Under the pieces are notes generated by a model. That model was given only the letters and a program-made list of their open reading frames with translations, was not told the origin of the DNA and made no database searches. Shown here in pieces: positions 22,975 to 35,138 of a DNA stretch of 64,000 nucleotides. The position numbers and the translations under genes are program-made. Numbering within the stretch: position 1 is the stretch's first letter; every line of letters starts with the position of its first letter. Source of the stretch: Crocodylus rhombifer (lineage: Eukaryota > Chordata > Crocodylia > Crocodylidae); the NCBI GenBank assembly GCA_038503035.1, contig JAVSML010024441.1:62001-126000 (forward strand), written 5' to 3'.

Positions 22975-23585
22975 TAGGGCTGTGCAAAACAGGCCCTATT
23001 CAATTTGGATTCGGCCTGAATCAATCTGTTGATTCGGATCACTGTCCCTGATTTGATTCGGCCGAATCTGAATCTGAAGATTCGATGCTGATTTGGAGAA
23101 TCGGCGATTCGGATGCAGGCACAACTTTAAAAGTTTTCTTCTACATACCTTGAGGCATGGCTTGTGATCGCTGCAGTGTTGAGGCAGATGGAGTGTCCCA
23201 CAGCAGCATGGGGGGCTTCCCCATGTACTGGGCAGGGAACCCAGAAGTGGACTGGAACTACTTCTGGTCCACTTCCGGGTCCACCAGGGAGCATGCTGGG
23301 GGGGCCCCCATACTCCTCTTGGTTTGGTGATCAGCTGCAGGGGGACCTCAAGTGCCTCCCCCCAGACCCAGGAGGCACCAGTCACTGAGCCGGGGGTGGG
23401 AAGGGTGGGGCATGAGGAGGCCCCTGCTGCACGCTCCTCAGTGGATCAGGAAGTGCTTCTGGTCCACTTCCAAGTCTGCTCCTGGGTGTGCTGGGGAGCT
23501 CCCTGCGCTGCTGTGGGATGCTGCACCTGCCCCAGCATCACAGTGTTCAGGGCCCCTGCTACCTAGAGGTATGTAGAAGCCCTCT
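22975..23585 (+). mobile_element. hAT-type MITE, copy 2 (divergent, foldback form)
   Basis: Starts TAGGGCTGTGCAAAAC like the other copies and has an A-end-like subterminal block rich in gattcgg words up to about 23120. The GC-rich body then folds back on itself: cttctacatacct near 23138 is inverted at about 23570-23582, and cccacagcagc near 23197 is also found inverted in the right half. The outer right end with its terminal repeat is not seen, so the copy is rearranged or truncated. Confidence 0.65.
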
Positions 23586-23768
23586 GAGCTTTTTGGCATT
23601 AATTTTAGCTTCAAATTAAAAGCTACAAACAAGTATGACAAGGTAGAAAAGCATTGGGAAGGTCTTCTCCCCTGCGTGGCCACAGACATGCCAACCTAAC
23701 AGTATGCCGGAGCTATAAAGACATCATAAGACAGGGAATAGAGGTCTGCTAGACCAGATACATGGTAG

Positions 23769-23942
23769 TAGGCCTGTGCAAAGCAGCTAGTATTTGCTTC
23801 AGATTCAGATTCGGCCAATTCAGGGGACAGTGATTCAATCTGGTGATTCAAATCACTGTCCCAAATTGATTTGGCCAAATCTGATTAGGAGATTCCACTG
23901 CTGCAGAATCTCTGAATCAGCCAGGCCCATTCCCAGGCCTCC
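23769..23942 (+). mobile_element. hAT-type MITE, copy 3 (A end only)
   Basis: Starts TAGGCCTGTGCAAAGCAGCT and has the whole A-end block, including the ggacagtgatt...aatcactgtcc hairpin. Homology fades after aatcagccaggcccattccc. The GC-rich sequence to 24130 may be remaining core but does not align clearly. Confidence 0.85.
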
Positions 23943-25211
23943 CGAGCACGGCACACAAGGCCATTTTGCTTGGCACACCAGGCTCTAAACAGCTACTGCC
24001 AGCCAACAAGCCCAGGCTGCTCCCAGCAGGCAGCTGGGAGGCTGCAAGTCCTGTTGCAAGCAGACTGGGCTCCATGGGCTGTCTGCAGCTGGGAGACTGC
24101 AAACAGCTGCTTTGGACTCCGGCATGTCGGCACTGCCTTTCGAGGTAGACATTGTCTACCCCTACCCCTGACATACAGTATGGAGATTCTAGGGAGAAGG
24201 GACACTCTTCAGAGGATGCCATGGATTGGAATAAATGTAGCTACTCTAGCTTACTTTGGAGGCACTGACCTGAAATCAGGAAGACACAAAAGGGGATTAA
24301 AACCCCCACCACTGCCCCTTGTGCAGCACAGAATAAGCAGCCCCTGCTGGAGGAGCAGTCCACACCTGCCCATTGTGTGTCAAAGCCCATGAATAAAGGT
24401 CCATTTCCTGGTATACTGCCTCCCTCTCACCCCAAAGCTACAGCAAGCACTTTGTAAGGAGGTGCACAAGGGAAATACGGGCAACTCTCCCTTCACCATT
24501 CTGCCTTAACGGCTACACGTGCCCAGCTTTTCTTTCTCATGGATTCTGGTATATCTTGACTGGATTCTTCTTAGTCATGGGAGCAGACACAGCTGTGCTT
24601 CCCCCTCCTCCTGGAGCAGCACCCACTTCCTTATGTCTTACCTCATCCCATAATTAGCATCCCACAGGGTACCCTGTGCTACATCAGCCTGCACATCTGT
24701 CCCATGTCTTGCACACACAGTAAAGATGGAGAGAAGACAAAGGAATGAAAGAAGAAGAAAGCAAGGAGGAGGCTTCAGCCAGTGCAGGGTGCTTAGGTTC
24801 CTTCTTATTATTTTTGCCTATTGATTAAAGTCAGTCCCTAAAAATCTTTTCATGTTACTTACACAGTATCTGAGTTATGCAGTATCACAGTACCTCTGTG
24901 AGGTAAGGAAATGCTAGTGTAGACTTCATGTCTCAGTTTCCTCCTGTCTAAGTAGAGTGCTTGAAGTCATGCAGTAAATCTGTGGCCCAGATTACTTATA
25001 CTCAGGTCTCATAAACCTGAAAGCAGGCTCTTAACTACTAGACTGTCCATCCATTAGGCTACCCTTTTCCCAAGGAAATACACATTGGGTAGCATTGGAA
25101 ATAAAATATATTATGGAAGGACTTGACAAATTTGGAGAACTGTTTATCCTTTGCCTCTTGCAGTACTTTTTATCCAAGGACCTGAGATAGATCTGAGCAA
25201 GCCATAAATAT
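23943..25211. other. Unassigned sequence containing an old SINE
   Basis: No gene. 23980-24130 shows imperfect inverted and direct cagctggga-like words of unknown origin. A MIR fragment lies at 24850-25055. Confidence 0.4.
24850..25055 (-). mobile_element. MIR-type SINE
   Basis: Minus-strand MIR signature: catgtctcagtttcctcctg appears where the minus core should be, followed by gaagtcatgcagtaaatctg, actcaggtct and cttaactactagactgtcc. Confidence 0.55.
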
Positions 25212-25500
25212 TAGGTCTGTGTGAAGCAGCTAGTATTCACATCGGATTCGGCTGATTCAGGGGACAGTGATTTGATTTGGTGATTCGAATCACTATCCTG
25301 AATCAATTCAGCTGAATCTGATTTGGAGATTTGGCTGCTGCCAAATCTCCAAATCCGCCAGAACCCATCCCCCACCCCATTCCCAGCCCAGCAATGGGTG
25401 CCCTACCTGCCCCAGCTCCTGGCACTTGGGGAAAAAAGCCCTGACTCAGTGGGTGCTGCCAGGTGGGGGGCGATCCCTGCTGCCCCACACTGCCCCAGTA
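25212..25500 (+). mobile_element. hAT-type MITE, copy 4 (A half)
   Basis: Starts TAGGTCTGTGTGAAGCAGCT (two changes in the terminal repeat). It has the A-end block with the ggacagtgatt/aatcactatcc hairpin and gatttggagatttggctgct, then the first part of the GC-rich core (ctgccccagctcctggcact). The B half is absent. Confidence 0.85.
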
Positions 25501-28500
25501 AACTTAGGACACCTCTTCTGGGATGGGAAGGAGCTGAGTTACATCACAAAGGGAAGAGAAGGGAAAAAAGAAAGAAAGGGCTTGGCAGAGGGTAAAAGAG
25601 ACCCACAGGAAATCAAGAACTAAGGAGAATGAGAGAAGTAAGAGGGTGGGAGCCTGGTGGGGCTAGGCTTATAATTTTACAGGAGGAGCAGAAACCAAGG
25701 AGTCAGGGCCAAGGGTTTGGTGGGGCTCTGTGTGAGCCAGGATGAGCTGCTTCAGTAGCAGAGGAGGGAGCTTGGGAATAGGGGCCTGTGTGTGCAGTTT
25801 GACAGCAGAGAACGTGCAGTGTTACTGGGATCCATGGGTCAGCATTTATCTTACAGATAAGGGGATTCAGAAATATAAATTTTCACCCACTTCTTGCAGG
25901 TAATGCATCCACCCATCCAAATATACAGCAGGTTCCTAGGACTCCTCCCAATCAGTGTTGAAGGGACGCTCACCCCCTTCCCACATCTCCCCAACCCTGC
26001 CAGCTTATTTCTCCCAGTCTTTCAGTGGCACACAGGCACTGGGGGAGCAGAGACGAGGGCAAGCTGGGTAGCATTGGCATTGAAACAGGCTTTGTAATAT
26101 CTGCTGCCAGCAAGGAAACAAAACAGAGCACAAGAGTAAGTGGAACAATAATATTATCCCCCAAGGATATGTTTAAATTGAAATCAGCTGCAGGCCCAGT
26201 TCTGCCTTGGGCGGCCTGCTGCAGACGGAGGAGCTGTGAGAGTGGGAGGGCCCAGCCCTCGTGCTGTGGAACAGCGGTAAGGTGATACCCTGAGAAGAAA
26301 TTAAGTTCTTACCCTGCTGAGGGCTGCTGCTCTCCTTGGCTTCCCACACAATCCCACGCCGTTGTCATCAGCTTTTATAGCACCTCCAGAGCCCTCTCCT
26401 GACACGACACACAGGGACAGACCTTAGCCTCCCCTGGGGCTTCTGTTCTTTGCCAAAGGTCCGATTCTGCTCTCTCATCACTTCTGCACCACTGTAACTC
26501 TGACTTTGCAATAGCTCAGATTTACAGTGGGGGCAGGAAGCAAGCCAGCCCGGAGAGTTAAATCCCTGTGTCCAACACTGACAGAATGGGTTGCCATGAA
26601 CTTGCATTTGTTCAGAACCAGTGTTCACTGCAGTATATGAGTCTGCAGGGAGGTCTGTGCTGCAGGCCGGCCAAGCGGGAGTTGTCTGGGCTTTGCAAAG
26701 CTTCTTATAGGGTTTTTTTCAGAATAGAAAGCCAAGGGCTGGTCAGTCAGGTCCTCTCTCACCCAAAGCTGGGAGAGAGACAGCTGCAAATAGCCCTGAG
26801 TTTGGTTCAGCTCTATACTACCTCCACAATCCTTCTCTACCCTGAGAGCTGAGGGGAGAAAGCTTTGGAGACCACCATAGACTGCTGATATACCTGGCTT
26901 GTTAAGCACCACTCTTATCCAGTGTCCCAGGTAAATCAGGTTGTCATGTCCTGACACAAAAGCACAGAATAGCAACGAGACTAATGCTATCCCTGCTCGG
27001 CTAGATCTGCCTACGAATTTTGAGGGCAAAGGAAGTGGTTATCTTCTCCCTCTTCCCCCGACAAGCCCTCTTTCTTGTGCTATGTCTGGTATCGGTGTTC
27101 CAGTTGGCTTGAATAAAAGAGGTAGCTGGAGGTTAGAGAAGGAGACTGAATATAAAATGTCTTTGGTTCTGTTCCTACCTCTGACCTTGATGCATTATGT
27201 ATATTGAGGTTTAACAAATATGCTGGTAATGAAGCAATCTGAGGTGGGAGATGTCACTGCAGTGCAGAGTAGAAGGATTTTATTAAGCAAAAAGAGTTAA
27301 GCCTGAAGGATATTATTAAGCCTGAAGAATTACTTTTTCCAGGCCCAAGAGTCTTAAAATCATTATCAACTTTGTAAATTTTGGTGCAACATTAACCGTG
27401 ATGAAAGGTGTCAGCAGTGACAGCCCTGGAGAAGGAAGCCATCTACTGGTGAAGCATAGGCTATAACAAGACATGCTTCCACGTGCCTAAACCTTGACCT
27501 GAAAGAGCTGGCTCTGGGACAGGGAAGAATGAGAATCAGCTACAAGGACCACGCGCACCTTGGCCCCTTAGCAAAACCAGGCAGCATTCCTAATCACCAC
27601 ATGCAGTTGAGGTTTTTATGATGTGGAAGCTCATCCATTGGGAACTGGAATGAGAATTCAACAGCTCAGTGCCTATAAGATGAGGAGCAGCTTTCAATGC
27701 AGCGCAAAACACAAAGTAAAAGAATTTTTGTAAACATCCTCTTAAAGCGATTCTGTTTCATTTAGGGATGCTAGTTAGCCCATCTATTTCATTTTGCAAA
27801 AAATTATTGCAGAATAGGCCACTGGCAAACCCACAGGAACTTGCATTGTCATGGGATGCAACATGCAGATGCTCTGAGCATGCTTTCAAATGAACAATGG
27901 CATGGACTTTGTTGCAGGGGAGTTGTTTTGAGTAAAACAGAGCCCTTTCTCAAAGAGAAATCATTCAGTTTTGGAACTGACCTTGCAACATTTCACAGGT
28001 TTACTGAACTGGTCCATTTTTATTCATTTGTGAGGGCACAAAGAAACCTGTTATGAGGACAGTGTGTGGATCTAGCCGCAGGACCCTTGCAGGCAAACTT
28101 CTTCCTTATAGAGAAGCAGGACTTTCGGAGAGGCTTCACTGTCTGCACTGCAATGGTAGATTGCTCGGGGATGTCATGGAGTAAATAAGCCCTGCCATTC
28201 ACTTCTGCTCTGCACACATCAGTCCCAGAACTGAGAAGGTGAAGTACTTTGAAGGTGTTCCCAGCCACTGCTTTGGCACTTGCCAGGAATCCACATCTTG
28301 AGCATGGTGTTGAAATGGGTCCAGGACATCCTCACTTCCAAGTGTGATGCATCTGGAACAGGAGTAGGAAAGCAGGGTTAATTATCTCAGTAACATGCCT
28401 GAGCACTTTGCTGCAGTCACATAGGCACACTCTGGGACTCGCAGGTAGTCTGCAGGCAGAGGACCATGCTCATTACTATTGACCTGAACTGCATTCAAAA

Positions 28501-29169
28501 CAATAGTCTAGGTATGGGAAAGAGGGGGGAATCCATTGTTGTTCAGTCCCTATCTCCTGAGTCCTGTAGTCCTCTCCCACTTTCTTTACAAAGTGATTTC
28601 TAATGACCTGTAATTTTTGCCTGTGTTTTCATGGTGATGTGAGGATCATCGCAGTGGTGAGACCACAGTGAACAGGCCAGGGAAAGGAGCAAAGGGCTTT
28701 CAGTTATTTTATTTTATTTTCTCTTCATCTTCACTTTAATTGTTTTCGGCCCCGAAATGATTTTTTACAGCTGGCCCAGCTATCATCCTGATCATGTTGC
28801 TCTGTGCTTCACTGCAGAGTGAGCCGGGGGGACTTGGCAACCAGGCAGCTGTCCTGGAGCCTGAGCCACGAATGAGCTCAGAGGGGGGAAAAAAGAGAAA
28901 AAGAGAGACTTGGATAGGATAAACTGTATTTATTTTCTTAAAGTGAGAGTCTGACAGCACTGACCAGAGCCAGGCCTAGCATGAGCAGGTGCTCCGTGTG
29001 GTCCCTCCACCTCCCCAGCTTTACCAGCGCACGGACACTCTTCCCCAGGCATCGCGGTCCTTGGCTCCCAGGCCACTCTGCCAGAATGCCTTGGACTTAA
29101 TTTGCTGTTTCCTTGTTACTGCAGCTCTATCAATGGATCTCACACCTGACCTGGAAACTCTTTCATGTG
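25501..29169. other. Long unassigned stretch
   Basis: No repeat family or gene recognised. An (ATTTT)n-like tract lies at 28702-28720. An 82-codon minus frame at 28020-28268 has no recognisable motif. Confidence 0.4.
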
Positions 29170-29317
29170 CCAGGAACAGCCCCCACACAGCTCTGTCAAT
29201 GGGGCTTTAGTGGTAACTTGGAGCAAGTTTTTGCTCTTCCGCTCATGCCTCCCACAGCTTTTTCCAGTAGACCTCCATCCTGATTGGCAGCACCCCTGCT
29301 ATTCCTGGTCTGGGCTC
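29170..29317. repeat. Degenerate tandem-like repeat patch, left part
   Basis: Loose repetition of a unit of roughly 60 bases: acagctctgtcaatgggg, then agacctccatcctgattggc and agcacccctgctattcctgg. The same words recur at 29950-30070 and 31225-31560, so this is one dispersed family. The hAT copy at 29318 was inserted into it. Confidence 0.5.
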
Positions 29318-29941
29318 TAGGCCTGTGCAAAGTGGTTAGTATTCGCTTCGGATTTGGATTCAGCCAATTTTGGGGGACAGTGATTCAATTTGGTGACTTG
29401 AATCACTGCCCCAATTTGATTTGGCCTGATCTGATTTGGAGATTCGGCTGCTGCTGAATCTCTGAATTGGCCAGGCCCATCCCCGGCAAGCCTGGCAATG
29501 ACAGCCCTACCTGCCCCAGCTCCCAGCACTTGTTAACAAAAAAGCCCCGACTTATTGGGGATTGCTCCCCCACCCGGCAGCACCCGATGAGCACCGGGGC
29601 TTTTCTTTAAAGTACCGAGCTGGGGCAGGAGGGGCAGGTATGGGGGAGCTGGGGAAGCGGGCAGGGGTCAGGGGGGCTGGCAGGGGTCCCCCCATGGCCC
29701 CCTCCCCCAGCCCTCTTCCTCTGCCCCTAGTACTTACCAGTTTGGAGTCAGCCGCAGCTCCCTGCTGCAGCCACCTGGGACTGCCCGAATCATCAAACTC
29801 TCCAAATCTTTTCTGAAGATTCAGAGAGCTTTGAACCTTTAAATTGGTCCCCTGATTCAAATCAGCTTCAGAAATTCAGCCACTGAATCAGGCCAAATCT
29901 CCTCCAGATCAAATCACCACCCAAAGCTTCGCACAAGCCTA
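29318..29941 (+). mobile_element. hAT-type MITE, copy 5 (complete, 624 bp)
   Basis: Reference copy. It starts TAGGCCTGTGCAAAG and ends CTTCGCACAAGCCTA, an imperfect terminal inverted repeat. The flanking 8-mer ctgggctc is exact on both sides (29310-29317 and 29942-29949), the target duplication size of hAT transposons. A end: gattcgg-type words and a hairpin. Core: GC-rich with an internal inverted pair (ctgccccagctc...gagctggggcag and aaaaagccccg...cggggctttt). B end: aaatcttttctgaagattca, then gattcaaatcagcttcag. No transposase frame is present, so it is non-autonomous. Confidence 0.92.
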
Positions 29942-29949
29942 CTGGGCTC

Positions 29950-30075
29950 CTCCACCCCAGTGCTAGTGATGCCCTTTGATCTTTGGGAACAATATTTGCA
30001 TGCTGCTTCAGCCCCGGACTCCTCCACAGCTCTACCAAAGCACCTCCATCTGACCAGCAGCAAGCACCCTTGCTC
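29950..30075. repeat. Degenerate tandem-like repeat patch, right part
   Basis: Continuation of the 29170 patch after the hAT insertion: ctccaccccagtgctagtga, then cacctccatctgaccagcag and cacccttgctcttctagtcc. Confidence 0.5.
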
Positions 30076-30859
30076 TTCTAGTCCTCTTCTATGTGTGGTC
30101 AAGCACATTGGTTAAAGTTTTCAAAAGCACCTAAGTGAATTAGGATATTATTTCCCTTTGAAAGTGAGCAGAATTTAGGTTCTTAAATGAGTTGGATTAT
30201 GTCTAAACTGTGACAGCCAGGTGTTCAGTATTATTGCCTGGGAAATAAGGCCTGCCCACTCCTCTTACCCCCACGCCCCAGCACCATGTGGGTCATCCCT
30301 GGAAATGAGGTGGTATAGATGCCGTGCTCAGAACCTGGGTTTTCAGTGTGGTCTAGAGTGGGTGTCCTGAGCCTCTTAATCCCTGGTGTTAGTGGGGAAA
30401 TCAGGAGAGCAAGGTGGATTTCCTCAGTCGTGTTACTGAGCGCTATGCTGCCCTGGTGTGGACTTGCCCTTGGACTTTCTTTGAGTGTTTCCTTTCTGCA
30501 AAGCCCTTCCTGTTAATCCTGTCATGAGTTGCTAACACCACATTCTCAGCTCACCTCAGCCCAGACTGTTCTGATGCTCGCCAGTAGAAATACTCGGTAG
30601 TTGTTGTACAGTAGGTAGCGCACATTAGCCTGCTTTTGGGAGCAGGGACTATATGTGTGCAGAGGGTGTAGCACAATTTGGGCAATAACTCAGAATAAAT
30701 AATAACTGGCTTAGTTGTGACTGAACCAGCTGCTAGCCCTGAGTCTCCCCATCCCACCAGACCTCAGGAAGAGACCAACCTCACTGCCCTTGTGACACTC
30801 AAAAATGCAAGTGTCAGTTAAGCTAAGTGCCACCTCACTTCATGTGCAAAGCATTTGGC
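30076..30859. other. Unassigned sequence
   Basis: No gene or repeat recognised. Confidence 0.4.
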
Positions 30860-31060
30860 AAGGTACCCAGGGCTAATGCTTTAAAATAGGTCACTTTCTA
30901 CGTTACAAAGGGTTGGCTGAGCATGTCATCCTTAACGTTTTTCTGGATGGTACTGGAAGTTTCATTTTAAATGTAATCACCTTGGGATTTCTCAGAGCTT
31001 CTGATGATGTGTTAGAGGATGATCCACAGCACACAGTGCACAGCCATTAGAAAAGAAGGA
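30860..31060 (+). repeat. Unidentified dispersed repeat, copy 1
   Basis: Shares an ordered series of words with 56215-56420: aataggtcact, tgtaatca, ggattt or ggattc, and gatgatgtgtta matching aatgatgtgttac, in the same order and spacing over about 200 bases. Family unknown. It may be an old transposon or an ancient duplicated element. Confidence 0.55.
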
Positions 31061-31224
31061 AAATAAAACTCTGGAGAGTGTTGTGAGCTTTAACGATCTT
31101 GGACATAAGGGACTGCTCTTATTTCCTAGAGTTAGAGTCTTGCAAAAGCATCTGCCACTGTCCTTGTATCTGAACTTCACCACCTCCTCTTGCTGTCCGA
31201 CTCCTAGGCTTGTGCAGTTTGTCT

Positions 31225-31560
31225 AAGATAGCTCAGTCATGGCAATTATCACCGGCAATGAAATTCTCATATGGTTCCTGGCAATGCCACCCCAGTCCTG
31301 ACCTGCAATGCCCCTTTTCCTCCACATAATTTTACCACCTCTTGTTATTTTATTCCCAGACCTCTGCAAGGGCCTGCTGGAAAACCTCCATTCTGACCTG
31401 TAGCACTTCCTGCAATTCCCATCCAAAACTGCCGCTCGGTTCTGTCAATGCACCTCAGTCCTGACCTACAACTCTCCCAGTCCTGTCTGCCCACAGCTGT
31501 GCTAATGCACATCAGCCATGAACTACTGCCCCCCTGTTTATACCATTCCCAAGCGATGGT
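31225..31560. repeat. Degenerate tandem-like repeat patch, second locus
   Basis: Repeated words gacctgcaatgccccttttc, cattctgacctgtagcactt, caatgcacctcagtcctgac and taatgcacatcagccatga. It is the same loose unit of about 60 bases seen around 29.2-30.0 kb. Confidence 0.5.
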
Positions 31561-32639
31561 TACAAAACTGTGCCAAGACATGCTCGTTGTTCTAGATGGA
31601 GAACAGACTTCGTCGCTTTGGGGGATCAAAAGAACCGGGGGTCAGAAAGGTGAAGAGCAAAAATGCCCTTGTCCAGAAAAGGAGAAATACAGAGTGGGGG
31701 GAAATTTGCTGGTTAGTTTGTGCTTCTCTGAACTTGTTTTCTTCTGAGTTTTCACCTCTTTCGTTGTCTGGGACAGCATCCGGGAGCCAGAGAGAACTTG
31801 GGCAAACCTCAAAGTGGGTTAGCAACGAACTCCAGGATATGGCAGTTTCAGCCGTGTGGTTTGAACAAACGCTGCATCATTTTCCAAACAAACAACCTTT
31901 TATACCTTAATAGCTATCGCAGATGCCAGCTCCAGCTCACGTCTTTCCAGGCATCCGCCTGGGCAGACACTGCATGCGAGCCAGGAGAAGTCCAGGCACC
32001 AGCAACAGTGGGGAGAAGTCAGCCAATATAGAGTGTGGAAACAATACCTTTCCCCTGGGGCTTTCCAAGATGTGATCTCTTTCTATCCAGGAGAGTGCAT
32101 AGGGACAGGATTCCTGCTAGTCACTAGAGATCACACTTTGACCATATATGATCTATTTGGCTCTCGGAGGGATATAAAAGAGGCATATAATGTAATATAG
32201 TCCAGAGGTCAGGCAGGCACTGATTTTCTCTTCACACAAAAACAAGGTAAATGTGTAACGGAATTGAAAAGCAGCACATTTGAAATGGAGAAAGGGACAG
32301 GATTCTGAACAAAAACATTAAATTATCTGATTTGGGACAGGCTCCTTTGTATTCTGATTTATATCTTTTATGTGTTCATTTAATATTCCTCTTAATTATC
32401 TCCTGGATCTGCCTGGCAGCCACTAGTGAGTTTTAGTGTAATTAGCTAAAGTTTGTGAATTTTTTAAAAGATGAACAGTACTATCTAAATGCTAAGTATT
32501 ATTATTTCATGAACATTATTTAACATCTCTACAGAACTGAACTAATGTCAGGCATCTTCAGTTAATAATCCATTTGGTGTCTGGATCTTCTCTTTCCAAG
32601 GCAGATTTTTGGCAAAGGAGATGACAGAGTGATATATTA
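31561..32639. other. Unassigned sequence
   Basis: Nothing recognised; AT-rich after 32240. Confidence 0.4.
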
Positions 32640-32885
32640 TAGTGTGCTTTATATTTATACAGGACCTGTCATCTGAGTCTCTCAAAGCATTTTTCAGGCA
32701 CTGTTCAATTCTCACCACTCTACTAGATACCATCAATATTGCCTTTGAGCAGAGGGGGAAACTGAGGCACAGAATTGAGTGATCTGTCCAAGGTCACACA
32801 GCAAATGACTGGCCAAGCTAGGATTAGGACCTGATTCTCTGGAGTCCCATTCTCCTGCTCCCACTGTAATACATTACACTCTCTT
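32640..32885 (-). mobile_element. MIR-type SINE, nearly full length
   Basis: Clear minus-strand core: gggggaaactgaggcacaga, ccaaggtcacacagcaaatg, aggattaggacctgattctc. The clearest MIR in the window. Confidence 0.85.
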
Positions 32886-33013
32886 TGTGAGGCCTCCACC
32901 ATCAATTTAATTCAAGCCTCAAATCACTTACAGAAAGAGCCTGCTGGTGCCACTCCCTTTTGCTTGAGTTTCTATTGTTATTATTACAACATAATGATAG
33001 ATTGATGTCCTGC

Positions 33014-33755
33014 AGTACTAGGCGCTATATATAACAGGCACTGGGCATGCCTGGTACTTTAAAAGGGAGATGACTCTGGAAGGAGCTGAGTCAACAGGCA
33101 GGGGAGCACCTGATCAGGAAGAGGCGGGGCTTACCCAGAGATAAGCCCAGGGCCAGAGCTGTGGGAGGCAGTACCAGCCTGGCTGCTGACCTGGAAGGAG
33201 CTCCTGAGCAAGCAGCAGGCAGAGGGAGACTGGGCACTCCCAGGGATAAGAGAAGGCATGCGTTAGAGCTGAGGTAGGGTCTGGTGGTTTAGGGGTTGAG
33301 ACAAGGGGTGGTGATGGTTTCAACAGGTCCAAGAGCAGGGTCAGAGCTCAGGAACAGAGTGTAGATGGGACCAGTGCCTGGAGGCATGGACCAGGAGGGT
33401 CTGTTATTCAGGAGAGACTAGATACCTGGGAGTAGCCAGAATGGGCGAAGTGCCTGGGTGTGGGCACGGGGTGGGAAGGTCGGCACAGGGACTGCAAGTC
33501 CCTGCAGTGGCAGAGACTGGTTCCTAGGCCTAGGAGAGAAGCTAATTGATAATATCTATAATAAGCCCATAAGGGTCTGAACAGTGACACATGAATGGCA
33601 GCATGGGATCAGGATCCCTGGGGCAGCTTCCCTTTCCAAGGATCTATCAAAAACAAGGCATGGCTGGTGAGGTGAAGGGGAACAAGCCTGAGAGGCAAGG
33701 GCCGAGTAGCTGCCAGGGGCCATTGCAACTACCTCTGGGACCAGCACTTGCTACA
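33014..33755 (+). mobile_element. LTR-like element, copy A
   Basis: Aligns end to end with 44011-44738: tggtactttaaaag matches tgctactttaagag, gataagcccaggg matches gtataagcccagg, then gagctcctgagcaagcag, caggtccaagagcagggtca, agatgggacca, tgagtagctgcc, and an end cttgctaca matching ctttgttaca. Boundaries are drawn from that alignment. A clean target duplication is not found here. Confidence 0.6.
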
Positions 33756-33767
33756 CTGTACTCACAG

Positions 33768-33870
33768 CAGAGTAGAAGTGACTTACCCCAGGCCATGTGG
33801 CAGACCAAGGAAGAGAACGCAAGTCTCCTGACTCCCAGGGGCCTGTTTGCTGAACCATGTCACAACACTA
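33768..33870 (-). mobile_element. MIR-type SINE fragment
   Basis: gtgacttaccccaggccatg, then gcaagtctcctgactcccag: the minus-strand MIR core and its flank. Confidence 0.6.
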
Positions 33871-35138
33871 GACCCAGTCCATCATTTTCTGATACTGAGG
33901 CAACACAGCATGAGCAACAAATTGTTCCATTTCCAGATCATTCAATTCAAATCTTACCATGGTGATTGCTTGTAGTCATCATCCTACAGTCGCATATAGG
34001 AAACAAGTCAAGGTTGTCACTGTTGCCAGTGCCCATGTGCCTGAACACATCATCTCATTTGGGCACTGGAGCAGTCTGTGCAAATGAATCATAGACCCCA
34101 AAACAGTTCCTCAGTTTAGGTTTTGAGGCACACAGGCAGGGAAAGGAGGAAGCTTCCCCTGCTATTGCCTTTGTTGTGACTGCCCTGTGTATGAATTGAT
34201 GATTTCTGTCAATCCAGCCCCTTTCACCAGAATTAAATGCACTTAAAAATTAAAGGCAAGATGTAAGAGGATATAGTTATGTAAGTTGCTTTAGCAGCCA
34301 GTCCATCATGTCTCAGCCACTGAGGCTGCAGGATCTGCTCTAGCCTGCTTGGAAAATAGTCCCCCCAACCTACCCAAGAGAATAAGTATAGCATAAAAAA
34401 TAATTAACAACTGGCTATGCTATTCCAACAGATAAAGAACAACTTTTTTATAAAGGACCTTTGTGTTTTCTTCCTGCCAAAACCATTTAAACCACAGTCA
34501 TTAGTGACTTATCTTTTGCAAAACACTAGCAAAATCTGACGTCTCAGTGAGAGGCTTCATCAGTCACCGCGCTCTGGTGGAGAACAGCTGTCTAGAGCCA
34601 CAGCTGTTGCGCCATGCACATGAGCATTCCTCCCCTTGCTCTCTAGACATACCCTGGGGCACAGTGTTTATGCCTTGATTTAGAGCTGCACATTCAAATT
34701 GTGCTAAACTCAAAGGTGACTGACAGCCTAGACAGTGTTAAACCTAAAGGGGTCACAGGAAGGATCTGTCTTCTCCAGTCCTACCGCCTGCTCTTGGCCT
34801 AGGATTTTGTTTCAGTTGATGTATTGCGAGGTCCTCAAAAGCTGTTCTATGAAGGTCTAGCCCCAAATGACAGAAGTCTTGTTTAATTACTAGAGATCCT
34901 GGTTTTCTCTGATTATAAAAATCAAAAATTCTCTGATTAAAACCCTCCAAATCCATGTTTTTCTATTATTAAAATTAAACATCTCTATATATATATTTGA
35001 AACTCTACCAGTGCCACAGTCATTATAATACATTTCTAAATACCTATATATTATAGTGTTTGATTTTGATCTTTTTATCATGGAAAATCAGAGCTCCCCC
35101 TGCCCTCTGCTCATGAGGACATGTATCCAGCTGCAGCT
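33871..35138. other. Unassigned sequence
   Basis: No gene or repeat recognised. AT-rich with alternating TA words at 34985-35060. Confidence 0.4.

Noticed and set aside
28020..28268. 82-codon minus-strand frame
   Set aside because: Reads unlike low-complexity sequence but shows no known motif, and no splice sites clearly bound it. Not enough to call a gene.
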